Below, piece by piece: positions 45,425 to 53,226 of a stretch of DNA of 64,000 nucleotides. The DNA comes from an uncultured Collinsella sp. (GTDB lineage: Bacteria > Actinomycetota > Coriobacteriia > Coriobacteriales > Coriobacteriaceae). The position numbers and the translations under genes were made by a program. A model generated the notes under the pieces. That model was not told the DNA's origin, made no database searches, and worked only from the letters and a program-made list of their open reading frames with translations. Where the stretch lies: the NCBI GenBank assembly GCA_934668345.1, contig CAKUNE010000004.1, positions 84,651 to 148,650 of the forward strand, read 5' to 3'. Position 1 is the stretch's first letter; each line of letters begins with the position of its first letter.

Positions 45425-46243
45425 CTACTCGTAATCGTTCAGAATGTCGCCGAGCGGGTCGCCGGAGCCACCGCCCATGCCGCCACCCTGCTTGGCCAGA
45501 TCCTTAAGGCCAAGGTAGATGAGGGCAAGGGAGATGCCGATGAGGCCAAGGGCGATCAGCGTGAGCTGAGGGATGGCAGCAAGGACAAAGCCGAGGACGA
45601 AGAACGGCCAGGTCTCCTTGGTGGCCATCATGTTGATGACCATGGCGTAACCGACGGAAGCGACCATGCCGCCGCCGACAGCCATGCCGCCGGACAGCCA
45701 GTCGGGCATAGCGTTAAGCGCGTTGGTAACAGCCTCAGCCGGGATGATGCACAGAAGTACTGCCGGGATGGCGATACGAAGGCCCTGCATGAGGATGGCA
45801 GCATACTGCCAGCGCTCGATGCCGGCGAAGTCGCCCTTCTCGGCGCAACCGTCCATGGCGTGAGCGATAGCGGTTGCCAGGGTACGGCAGATCATGGTCA
45901 GGAACAGGCCAGCGACCGACAGCGGAACGGCGACGGCGATGGCGGCGGTAACGGCCTTGGCCGAATCGGTGGCGCCGCCGTTGAGGGCGAGCACCATGAT
46001 GATCGAAGAAGCGACCGAGGCCAGAGCGGCGTCAGGCGCGACGGCGGCGCCGACGTTAGCCCAGCCAAGGGCCATCATCTGGAGCGAACCGCCCAGGAGG
46101 ATGCCCTCCTGAAGGTGACCGGTTACGAGACCGATAAGCGTGCATGCCACGAGCGGCTGATGGAACTGGAACTCATCCAGAATGCCTTCCATACCGGCAA
46201 GCAACGCGACAATCGCAACAAGCAGAATAGTGATTGCAGACAT
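45425..46243 (-). CDS. manY: Mannose-family PTS component IIC
   Basis: The 272-residue membrane protein has about seven helices and the EIIC signatures FQFHQPLVACTLIGLVTG, ILLGGSLQMMALGW and GGATDSA. It forms the transport channel with IID. A Gly-rich C-terminal tail (QGGGMGGGSGD) precedes the stop. It lies 18 bp after manX and 16 bp before manZ, in one transcript. Confidence 0.96.
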   Translation of the reverse strand: MSAITILLVAIVALLAGMEGILDEFQFHQPLVACTLIGLVTGHLQEGILLGGSLQMMALGWANVGAAVAPDAALASVASSIIMVLALNGGATDSAKAVTAAIAVAVPLSVAGLFLTMICRTLATAIAHAMDGCAEKGDFAGIERWQYAAILMQGLRIAIPAVLLCIIPAEAVTNALNAMPDWLSGGMAVGGGMVASVGYAMVINMMATKETWPFFVLGFVLAAIPQLTLIALGLIGISLALIYLGLKDLAKQGGGMGGGSGDPLGDILNDYE

Positions 46244-46261
46244 GTATCGGACCCTCCTTTA

Positions 46262-47251
46262 CTATGCTTGAGCGGCCAGTTCGGCCTTAGCTTTCTTCAA
46301 CATGGCGTCGAGATCCTCGGAGGAATCCGAAGGAACCTTGCGGACCTCGAACTTGACGCCCTTGGCCTTGAGGGCCTCGAGAGTCTTAACGTCGTCATCG
46401 CCCATAGCGACGGCGTTGGTGACGACGACCTTACCCTTGGAGTGAGCCATAGAACCGATGTTGACTTCCTTGATGTCGACGCCGGCCTCGATGGCCCTGA
46501 GCAGATCCTGCGGGTTCTCGAAGAGCAGCATGGCCTTGGTGTCACCAAAGCGCGTGTCCTTGACGACCTCGGCCATCTTCTTGATGGGCACGACGTTGGC
46601 ATGGACTCCCGGAGGGGCAGCCTGCTCGATCATGGTCTTGCGGAGCTCGTCGTGAGCAACGCCGTCGGAAACCACGATGATGCGGTTGGGGTTGATCTGC
46701 TTGGTCCACGTGGTGGCCACCTGACCATGAAGCAGACGGGTGTCGATACGGACGTGGGCGATCTTGATGTGCCCGTCGCCGATGACCGTTCCCGGAGGGA
46801 TGGCGCCTGCAGGAGCAGCGGCGGCCGCAGCCGGCTTCTTCTCCTCGGGCTCCAGAGACTCGGGCTTGACGCGCACGCCAGCCTTAGCCTCAGTCACGAG
46901 ATGTTTTGCGATCGCATGTGCAGTGTTCTTTGCGTCAAAGCGCTGCGAATATGCCTCGATGAGCATAGGCAGGTTGACACCGGTGACGATAGCCCAGGAA
47001 TCGTGGCCCTCGATGAGCCCGCTGATCTGGTTGAACGGCGTACCGCCCCACAGATCAACGAGGAAGAGCACCTGCTCCTGGTCCTCGAAGGAAGCGACTG
47101 CTTCCTCGACCTTGGCACGGAAGTCGTCGGGGCCCATGCTCGGCTCGAGCGAGACCACGGCTACAGACGGCTGATCGCCAAAGACCATCGAGCCCGTCTG
47201 CTTGATTCCAGCCGCCAAGTCACCATGGCTAGCAAGAACAATACTTACCAT
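46262..47251 (-). CDS. manX: Mannose-family PTS component IIAB
   Basis: The 329-residue fused protein has an N-terminal IIA domain (about 1-130) with the phospho-His region LASHGDLAAGI, an Ala/Pro/Glu-rich linker, and a C-terminal IIB domain (about 165-325) with IDTRLLHGQV carrying the second phospho-His. It passes phosphate from HPr to the incoming sugar. The ATG at 47251 follows AGGAGG at seven bases. It is first in the manXYZ operon; a -10 box lies upstream. Confidence 0.96.
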   Translation of the reverse strand: MVSIVLASHGDLAAGIKQTGSMVFGDQPSVAVVSLEPSMGPDDFRAKVEEAVASFEDQEQVLFLVDLWGGTPFNQISGLIEGHDSWAIVTGVNLPMLIEAYSQRFDAKNTAHAIAKHLVTEAKAGVRVKPESLEPEEKKPAAAAAAPAGAIPPGTVIGDGHIKIAHVRIDTRLLHGQVATTWTKQINPNRIIVVSDGVAHDELRKTMIEQAAPPGVHANVVPIKKMAEVVKDTRFGDTKAMLLFENPQDLLRAIEAGVDIKEVNIGSMAHSKGKVVVTNAVAMGDDDVKTLEALKAKGVKFEVRKVPSDSSEDLDAMLKKAKAELAAQA

Positions 47252-47321
47252 CACATAACCTCCTTTTTGTCTACGTATTTCCTACACGACATGAACGAAG
47301 TATACCTGTTTGGATTGTGGA

Positions 47322-47327
47322 ATTATA
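47322..47327 (-). promoter_or_regulatory. Candidate -10 box of the manXYZ operon
   Basis: TATAAT lies about 70 bases before manX. The -35 region is poor, so an activator may be needed. Two TTTGTTTAAAC copies (about 47356 and 47515) flank the AT-rich region and may be regulator sites. Nothing else is recognisable in 47328-47567. Confidence 0.4.
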
Positions 47328-47567
47328 GCTGAATCCGCAAAAGGTTAGATTATTTGTTTAAACGTCTAGGTTTGTTACAAGTTGATTACGTTGCTATTTT
47401 TCGACTCATTTCCCACTAAAGCGTCGCTCATCAAGTCATGTATTTTACAGATACAAGCATGCTGTTCATTGATACCGATTTTAAGCAAGTGCGAATGCGC
47501 TTGTACTGCCGCTATTTTGTTTAAACAGATATGACTTGACTATTTTCGTGGCTTATGTTCTAGCGCA

Positions 47568-47653
47568 AGTAGTCATTGGGGACGTTCTTAAACGGCTAGT
47601 CGTTGGGGACGTTCTTGTTTGACTAGTCATGCAAGAACGTCCCCAACGACTAG
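47568..47653. repeat. GGGGACGTTCTT repeat cluster
   Basis: A perfect 22-bp inverted repeat (47596-47617 and 47632-47653) with the motif CGTTGGGGACGTTCTTG surrounds a 14-nt spacer that itself contains GACTAGTC. A third, direct copy of the motif lies at about 47569-47589. The cluster ends four bases before the hypA stop. Confidence 0.75.
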
Positions 47654-47656
47654 GGG

Positions 47657-48085
47657 CTAGACGATGTGGAGAGGGTTGGCGGCGTCGACGGCATCGGGGG
47701 CGTCGGAGAGGCCGTCGGGGGCAGCGTCTGCCGGGTCCTCGTCGGGGGTCTCGATCTGCTTGATCATGACCTCCTGGCCCTGCAGCAGGTATGTCTCGCC
47801 GCTGCCGCAATAAGGGCAGGTCTTGCCGTGCTCGACCGTCGCGTAGTCGCGGCCGCACGCCTCGCAATGTGTCACGGCCTCAACGGGCTCCACGATAAGC
47901 TCCGAGCCCTCGGTGATAGGCTTTTTATCTGCTGCCCAGCGCCAAGCGTCGAGCAACAAGTCGGGAACGACGCCCGAGACCTCGCCCAGCAGCAACGTCA
48001 CGCTCGAAACGCGACGCACGCCATTGGCGCGCGCCACGTTCTCAACATCGCGAATGATGTGATAGACGATTCCGAGCTCGTGCAC
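47657..48085 (-). CDS. hypA: Hydrogenase maturation nickel chaperone HypA
   Basis: The 142-residue protein begins with the nickel-binding MHEL, and carries the zinc site formed by CEACG and CPYCG (about 74-95). HypA delivers nickel to [NiFe]-hydrogenase with HypB. The last 30 residues are an acidic Asp/Ala/Pro tail absent from most HypA proteins. It starts with GTG, eight bases after AAGGA, next to a 9-bp hairpin. No other hyp gene or hydrogenase is in the window; an iron-sulfur flavoprotein gene lies upstream on the same strand. Confidence 0.92.
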   Translation of the reverse strand: MHELGIVYHIIRDVENVARANGVRRVSSVTLLLGEVSGVVPDLLLDAWRWAADKKPITEGSELIVEPVEAVTHCEACGRDYATVEHGKTCPYCGSGETYLLQGQEVMIKQIETPDEDPADAAPDGLSDAPDAVDAANPLHIV

Positions 48086-48098
48086 TTTTATATTCCTT

Positions 48099-48120
48099 CC
48101 GCCGTTCTAACGAACGGCGG
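48099..48120 (-). promoter_or_regulatory. Hairpin abutting the hypA Shine-Dalgarno
   Basis: CCGCCGTTC and GAACGGCGG form a perfect 9-bp stem with a tetraloop; its last bases touch the GGAAGGA ribosome-binding site. Confidence 0.5.
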
Positions 48121-48281
48121 TCGGCTTGACGCTGCGCGAGCCCCAGACGGGCGATCTGCCTTTCAATCGTCGGGCATGGGCAAAAGCCCTATGCCCTCCT
48201 CTTTCAAGGCACCTCGCCACGCCTGGGACCCGCTCACTGTCCAACCGCCCTCTGCGCCGTTCACTTACTTGTTAGGTTCTT

Positions 48282-51059
48282 TTACTTTTTCCCAAACTTG
48301 ATCTTGATTGCGCGCTTCAGCGCGTACTTGCCCAGGCTGGGGAGCTTTTGCTCGTATTTGACCATGGTGGAGCACTCGGGACGGTCGCGATCCAGGTGGA
48401 TGGCGTCGAACGCGCACTTGGTGGTGCACAGGCCGCAGCCGATGCACTTGTTGGGGTCGACGATCGAGGCGCCGCAGCCCAAGCAGCGGGCGGTCTCGGT
48501 GCGCACCTGCTCTTCGGTAAAGGTCTCGACATACTCGCTAAACGGCGCAGCCTTCTCGCGCGCGCGGTCCACGTGGGCAACCTCGCGGCTCGCGTTGTCG
48601 TAGCTCTCGATTACGACATCGTCGCGGTCGAGCGCGGTGTAGCGGCGCTGATTGCGGCCGATGGTGAGCGTAGAGCCCGGCTGCACAAAGCGATGGATGG
48701 ACACGGCGGCCTCGTGGCCGGCGGCGATGGCATCGATGGCAAAGCTCGGGCCGGTATAGACGTCGCCGCCCACAAAGATGTCGGGCTCGGCGGTCTGATA
48801 GGTCTGGGGATCGGCGAGAGCACCCTGGCCGCGGCCAAGCTCAACCTTGGAGCCAGCCAGCAGGTCGCCCCACACAATGGACTGACCGATCGACATGACC
48901 ACGCGGTCGGCATCCACGCGACGCAGGTCGTTCTCATCGTACTCGGGCGCAAAACGGCCCTCGTCGTCCGTGATACGCGTGCAGCGCTTGAAGGTAACGC
49001 CGCACACGCGACCGGCCTCGTCCAGATGGACCTCCTTGGGACCCCAACCGCAGCTGATATGTGCGCCGTCCTCGACGGCCTCGCGACGCTCTTCCTCGCT
49101 GGCGGGCATCTGCGCCTCGCTCTCCAGGCAGAACATCTCAACGTGCTCGGAACCCAGACGGCAGGCGTTGCGGGCCACGTCGATGGCGACGTTGCCGCCG
49201 CCCACCACGATGGTACGGCCGGGCAGCGCGTCGATCTTGCCACTGTTGACCTCGCGCAAGAAGTCGACGGCGACGGTCACGTCCTCGGCATCCTCACCCG
49301 GAATACCGGCAAGGCGGCCGCCCTGGCAGCCAATGGCCACGTAGAAGGCCTTAAAGCCCTGCGCGCGCAGCTCGTCGAGCGTCACATCGCGGCCGACCTC
49401 CACGCTGTAGCGGAACTCGGCGCCCATCAGGCGGATGACCTCGACCTCGGCCTCGATAACATCCTTCTGCAGCTTAAAGCTGGGGATGCCGTAGGTGAGC
49501 ATGCCGCCCGGGCGCTCATTCTTCTCGAACACGACGGGCTTGTAGCCCTTCTCGGCCAGGTAGAAGGCGCAGGACAGACCAGCCGGACCGGCGCCGATGA
49601 TGGCGATCTTCTGGTCGAAGCCGCCGGCGCGCGTCGGCGTCACCACAGGCGGGACATAGCGGGTCGCAGCGTCCAGATCGCGCTGGGCGATGAACTTCTT
49701 GACCTCGTCGATGGCCACGGCGGCGTCCACGCGACCGCGGGTGCAGGCGTCCTCACAGCGGCGGTTGCACACGCGACCGCAGATAGCAGGCAGCGGGTTC
49801 TCGCGCTTAATGAGCGCCAGGGCCTCGTCATAGCGGCCCTGGGCCGCGAGCTTCAAATAGCCCTGAACCGCGACATGCGCGGGGCAGGCCGTCTTGCAGG
49901 GAGCGGTGCCGGACTCGTGCGTTTCGATACGGTTGTCGTTGCGGTAGTTGGGCGACCACTTGGTGTGATCCCACTTGGTGGCATCGGGCAGCTCCTGGCG
50001 CGGATACTCGGGCACGCGCCCGCCGGCCTTTTTGCTGCAGAGCTTCTGGCCCAGCTTGGCGGCGCCGGCCGGGCACACCTCAACGCAGCGGCCGCACGCC
50101 ACGCACTTGTCCTTCTCGACCTTGGCAACGTAGGCCGAGCGCGACAGGTTGGGCGTGTTGAACAGCTGCGATGTGCGCAGGGCGTAGCACACGTTGACGT
50201 TGCAGTTGCAGATGGCGAAGATCTTGTTCTCGCCGTCAATGTTGGTGATCTGGTGCACAAAGCCGTTGTCCTCGGCCTGGCGCAGGATGTCGTAGACCTC
50301 GTCGCGCGTCACGTAATGGCCGCGGTCGGTCTCAACCACGTAATCGGCCATATCGCCCACGGCGATGCACCAGTCGGCCGGATCGTCGGCACAGCCCTCG
50401 CCCATCACACGACGGCTCGCGCGGCAGCTGCAGGTGCTGGCGGCATACTTGCCCTCGTATTTGTCGAGCCAGTGCTCGATATGCTCAATGGGCACCGAGG
50501 TGCTCGTGGCATCGATGGCCTTCTCGACCGGAATGACGTGCATGCCGATGCCGGCGCCTCCGGGCGGCACCATCGGCGTGGCCTTGGACAGCGGGCCCTT
50601 GGATGCCTGCTCAAAGAACTTGGCGTAGACCGGGTGCTCCTCGAGCTGGCTCACGCGCATGTTGAGGAACTCGGCAGAACCCGGCACCAGCATTGGCAGC
50701 ACCCACTGCTTGGCGCGCTCGGGGTTTTCCCAGTTGTACTCGAGCAGGCCCGTATAGCTCATGTCGTCGAGCATCTTCTCGATATCGGCCTCGGGCATGC
50801 CGGTCAGCTTGACCATCTCGGGCAGCGTGTAGGGACGGCGCATCTTCATCTTGCAGAGCACTTCGGCCTGCTCGTCGGTTGCGGCCTCGGCAAACGACCA
50901 GTACTCGTAGCCCAGCAGCTCGTCGCGGTGCAGCAGGCGGTTGGTGCAGTGCTCACACAGTTTGACGATTGCCTCGCGCGGATGCTCCGGTATCGGCGGT
51001 ACGAACTCCGCGCCGATGTCGGGCTCGGTATAGCTAATCCCCGGTCCGTTGAGAATCAT
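48282..51059 (-). CDS. Large iron-sulfur flavoprotein oxidoreductase (GltD-like core)
   Basis: The 925-residue protein is a chain of redox modules: a Cys/His segment (KLCEHCTNRLLH, about 33-45), a winged-helix-like part (about 65-110), a Cys-rich region with CSCRASRR, a [4Fe-4S] motif CVACGRCVEVCP (about 318), a GltD-type Fe-S domain (CKTACPAH, about 388), an FAD Rossmann fold with IGAGPAGLS (about 488), an NAD(P) fold with VGGGNVAIDVAR (about 618), and a C-terminal CLGCG plus CIGCGLCTTKC. It probably moves electrons between NAD(P)H and ferredoxin-like partners. Substrate is unknown. It is divergent from a TetR gene across two palindromes. Confidence 0.85.
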   Translation of the reverse strand: MILNGPGISYTEPDIGAEFVPPIPEHPREAIVKLCEHCTNRLLHRDELLGYEYWSFAEAATDEQAEVLCKMKMRRPYTLPEMVKLTGMPEADIEKMLDDMSYTGLLEYNWENPERAKQWVLPMLVPGSAEFLNMRVSQLEEHPVYAKFFEQASKGPLSKATPMVPPGGAGIGMHVIPVEKAIDATSTSVPIEHIEHWLDKYEGKYAASTCSCRASRRVMGEGCADDPADWCIAVGDMADYVVETDRGHYVTRDEVYDILRQAEDNGFVHQITNIDGENKIFAICNCNVNVCYALRTSQLFNTPNLSRSAYVAKVEKDKCVACGRCVEVCPAGAAKLGQKLCSKKAGGRVPEYPRQELPDATKWDHTKWSPNYRNDNRIETHESGTAPCKTACPAHVAVQGYLKLAAQGRYDEALALIKRENPLPAICGRVCNRRCEDACTRGRVDAAVAIDEVKKFIAQRDLDAATRYVPPVVTPTRAGGFDQKIAIIGAGPAGLSCAFYLAEKGYKPVVFEKNERPGGMLTYGIPSFKLQKDVIEAEVEVIRLMGAEFRYSVEVGRDVTLDELRAQGFKAFYVAIGCQGGRLAGIPGEDAEDVTVAVDFLREVNSGKIDALPGRTIVVGGGNVAIDVARNACRLGSEHVEMFCLESEAQMPASEEERREAVEDGAHISCGWGPKEVHLDEAGRVCGVTFKRCTRITDDEGRFAPEYDENDLRRVDADRVVMSIGQSIVWGDLLAGSKVELGRGQGALADPQTYQTAEPDIFVGGDVYTGPSFAIDAIAAGHEAAVSIHRFVQPGSTLTIGRNQRRYTALDRDDVVIESYDNASREVAHVDRAREKAAPFSEYVETFTEEQVRTETARCLGCGASIVDPNKCIGCGLCTTKCAFDAIHLDRDRPECSTMVKYEQKLPSLGKYALKRAIKIKFGKK

Positions 51060-51152
51060 GGTTGTCCCTTCTCTTGCCGCAGTCCGGCGAGACCGCAGCG
51101 CCCCTCTTTTTTTGCAGGTCGGGCATGCCCCCATGCCGTTCACCCGCCATTG

Positions 51153-51190
51153 TTGACATTGTGTCAAAAATAGTATTGACGAACCGTCAA
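51153..51190. promoter_or_regulatory. Two palindromic operators between flavoprotein and TetR genes
   Basis: TTGACATTGTGTCAA (51153-51167) and TTGACGAACCGTCAA (51176-51190) are each perfect 6+3+6 palindromes, 23 bp apart centre to centre. They lie in the gap between the divergent genes, as expected for sites of the TetR regulator at 51249. Confidence 0.7.
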
Positions 51191-51248
51191 CAATATTCAA
51201 GACTGTTAGGCGAACGGTTAGGCAAAAGAGGATGAAAGGCGGCAAAAC

Positions 51249-51929
51249 ATGAGCAACAACGCGGCAGATACCTCCGTGGTCGATGCTGTCCCCGCCGTCG
51301 ATGCCACCGCGACAGCCGACGGCGCGGCAAAGCGCCTGACGGGTGATGAACGCCGCCGCGAGATCCTCGATGCCGTGCGCACCGTAAGCTCCGAGCTGGG
51401 CGTATCCCACCTTTCGGTGTCGGCCGTGACCAAGCGGGCCGGCTGCACGCGCTCGCTGTTCTACCACTACTTTGCCGATATGGACGCCGCCGTCACCGCC
51501 GTTATGGACGAGGCAATCGATGGCTTTATCTCCGAACTCGAGCAATGGAACGCCAGCCGCACCGTCGGCGACATCGAAGGCGCGCTCGACACCGTCGCCC
51601 CGCTCTTTAAGCGCCTGGTCGCCAGCGGCCACGAACTGCCGAGCACCCTGACCTCCAGCAGCGGCGCGCTCTACGGCGGCTTTCTGCACAACGTGGTCCA
51701 GCGCGTGGCGCAGTACATCTGCGACACCACCGTAGTGGATTTTGTCGCCCATCACGACCTGCGCATCGACCACGTCTACGAGACGTTCTACACCCTCATC
51801 ATGGGACTTTTAATGTATATCCGCACGCACCCCGATGTGCCCGACGAGACGGTCAAGGAAATTATCGCCTCGACACTCCACATCGAGGGCTATACCGCCA
51901 AGTATCCCGAGCGCAGGCCCGGGAACTGA
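51249..51929 (+). CDS. TetR-family transcription regulator
   Basis: The 226-residue protein has a 30-residue Ala-rich lead, then a TetR helix-turn-helix (about 33-80) with RREILDAVRTV, SVSAVTKRAGCTRSLFYHYF, followed by a helical ligand-binding domain. The signal is unknown. The gene is divergent from the flavoprotein gene, and two palindromes lie between; it starts 63 bp before the DUF5692 gene. It probably controls both sides. Confidence 0.9.
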   Translation: MSNNAADTSVVDAVPAVDATATADGAAKRLTGDERRREILDAVRTVSSELGVSHLSVSAVTKRAGCTRSLFYHYFADMDAAVTAVMDEAIDGFISELEQWNASRTVGDIEGALDTVAPLFKRLVASGHELPSTLTSSSGALYGGFLHNVVQRVAQYICDTTVVDFVAHHDLRIDHVYETFYTLIMGLLMYIRTHPDVPDETVKEIIASTLHIEGYTAKYPERRPGN

Positions 51930-51992
51930 CGACATTTGGCCAAACTGCCCGCGATCGGAAGAGGGGCCGCGGGCTTGTGAAAGGAGAGCAGC

Positions 51993-53000
51993 ATGCTGTT
52001 CGATGTTTGGGGTAGCGATACCCTTATCCACTGGGCTGGCTGGGCCATGGTCTTTGTTGGCCTGATCGTGCTCAACGAGGTCGGCCGCCGCACCAAGCTC
52101 GGCGCGGCCATCATCTTTGGCGTGGCCCCACTGGCCATGACCATCTACTGCATCGCCATCGCGGTCGGCGTTTCGCAGGGCGCCGAGTGGGCGCTCACCA
52201 ACCCCACCCATGTGTACCAGAACAGCTGGTTCCACTACGCCAAGGTCTACGCGGCGTTGGCCGGTTGCTGGGGCTTCATCGCCATTAAGTACCAGTGGGG
52301 CAAGATCGGCAAGGCGCACTGGTTCCGCGCATGGCCGTTTGTGATCGTCGCCATCAACATCATGATCGCCGTCGTGTCCGACTTTGAGAGCGCCTATCAC
52401 TTCTTTGTCCTGGGCCAGTCCACTTGGGTCACCTCCGAGGGCGCCACGCAGCTGGCCGGCTGGAACAACGTGTTCAACGGCATCGCCGGAATCATCAACA
52501 TCTTCTGCATGACCGGTTGGTGGAGCGTCTACGCCTCCGAGGACAAGACCGACATGCTGTGGCCCGACATGACCTGGGTCTACATCATCGCCTACGATAT
52601 CTGGAACTTCTGCTACACCTACAACTGCCTGCCCACCCACTCCTGGTTCTGCGGCTTTGCGCTGCTGCTGGCGCCCACCGTCGCCGCCTTTATCTGGAAC
52701 AAGGGCGGCTGGATCCAGAACCGCGCCTTTACGCTGGCCATTTGGTGCATGTTTGCCCAGGTGTTCCCGTACTTCCAGGAGGAGTCCATCTTTGTGACCC
52801 ACTCCACGCTCGACCCCGCCGCCGCCACCGCGGTCTCCATCGCCGCGCTGGTCGCCAACATCGCCGCGATCATCTATGTCGCCTACCGCGCCAAGAAGCT
52901 CGGCCGCAATCCCTACAAGCAGGATGTCTTTGAGGGCACCAGCGACTGGGAGAAGGCCACCGCTCGCCGCGCCAAGGTTGATTACGCGCACGCCGAGTAA
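51993..53000 (+). CDS. DUF5692 family membrane protein
   Basis: The 335-residue protein has about nine hydrophobic helices, many Trp and Tyr residues, and a basic C-terminal tail. It fits DUF5692, an integral membrane family of unknown role that I associate mainly with Coriobacteriia. Conserved-looking segments include GWNNVFNGIAGIINIFCMTGWW and YDIWNFCYTYN. GGAGAG precedes the ATG. It follows the TetR gene and has its own terminator. The neighbouring flavoprotein suggests a membrane step in a redox pathway; this is inference. Confidence 0.8.
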   Translation: MLFDVWGSDTLIHWAGWAMVFVGLIVLNEVGRRTKLGAAIIFGVAPLAMTIYCIAIAVGVSQGAEWALTNPTHVYQNSWFHYAKVYAALAGCWGFIAIKYQWGKIGKAHWFRAWPFVIVAINIMIAVVSDFESAYHFFVLGQSTWVTSEGATQLAGWNNVFNGIAGIINIFCMTGWWSVYASEDKTDMLWPDMTWVYIIAYDIWNFCYTYNCLPTHSWFCGFALLLAPTVAAFIWNKGGWIQNRAFTLAIWCMFAQVFPYFQEESIFVTHSTLDPAAATAVSIAALVANIAAIIYVAYRAKKLGRNPYKQDVFEGTSDWEKATARRAKVDYAHAE

Positions 53001-53066
53001 CGTGTTGGCCGTCGTTGGCACCTGAGCGTAGTCCCGCTTGCCAGGCTTTCGATCCATGCTTCGCAC

Positions 53067-53107
53067 AGCCCCCGGAACGCGATTCGTTCGCGTTCCGGGG
53101 GCTTTTT
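53067..53107 (+). terminator. Terminator of the TetR/DUF5692 transcript
   Basis: AGCCCCCGGAACGCG pairs with CGCGTTCCGGGGGCT, followed by TTTTT. It starts 66 bp past the stop. Confidence 0.92.
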
Positions 53108-53226
53108 GTTGCCGCGACTGTGGGTCGGATTTACGCTCACATTAAATCGAATTTCAAATTGCACGCCGGCTCTATATGACTCCATTTTTGGGTACATTGT
53201 TGAGCCGACATTGCATTGGGGGATAT

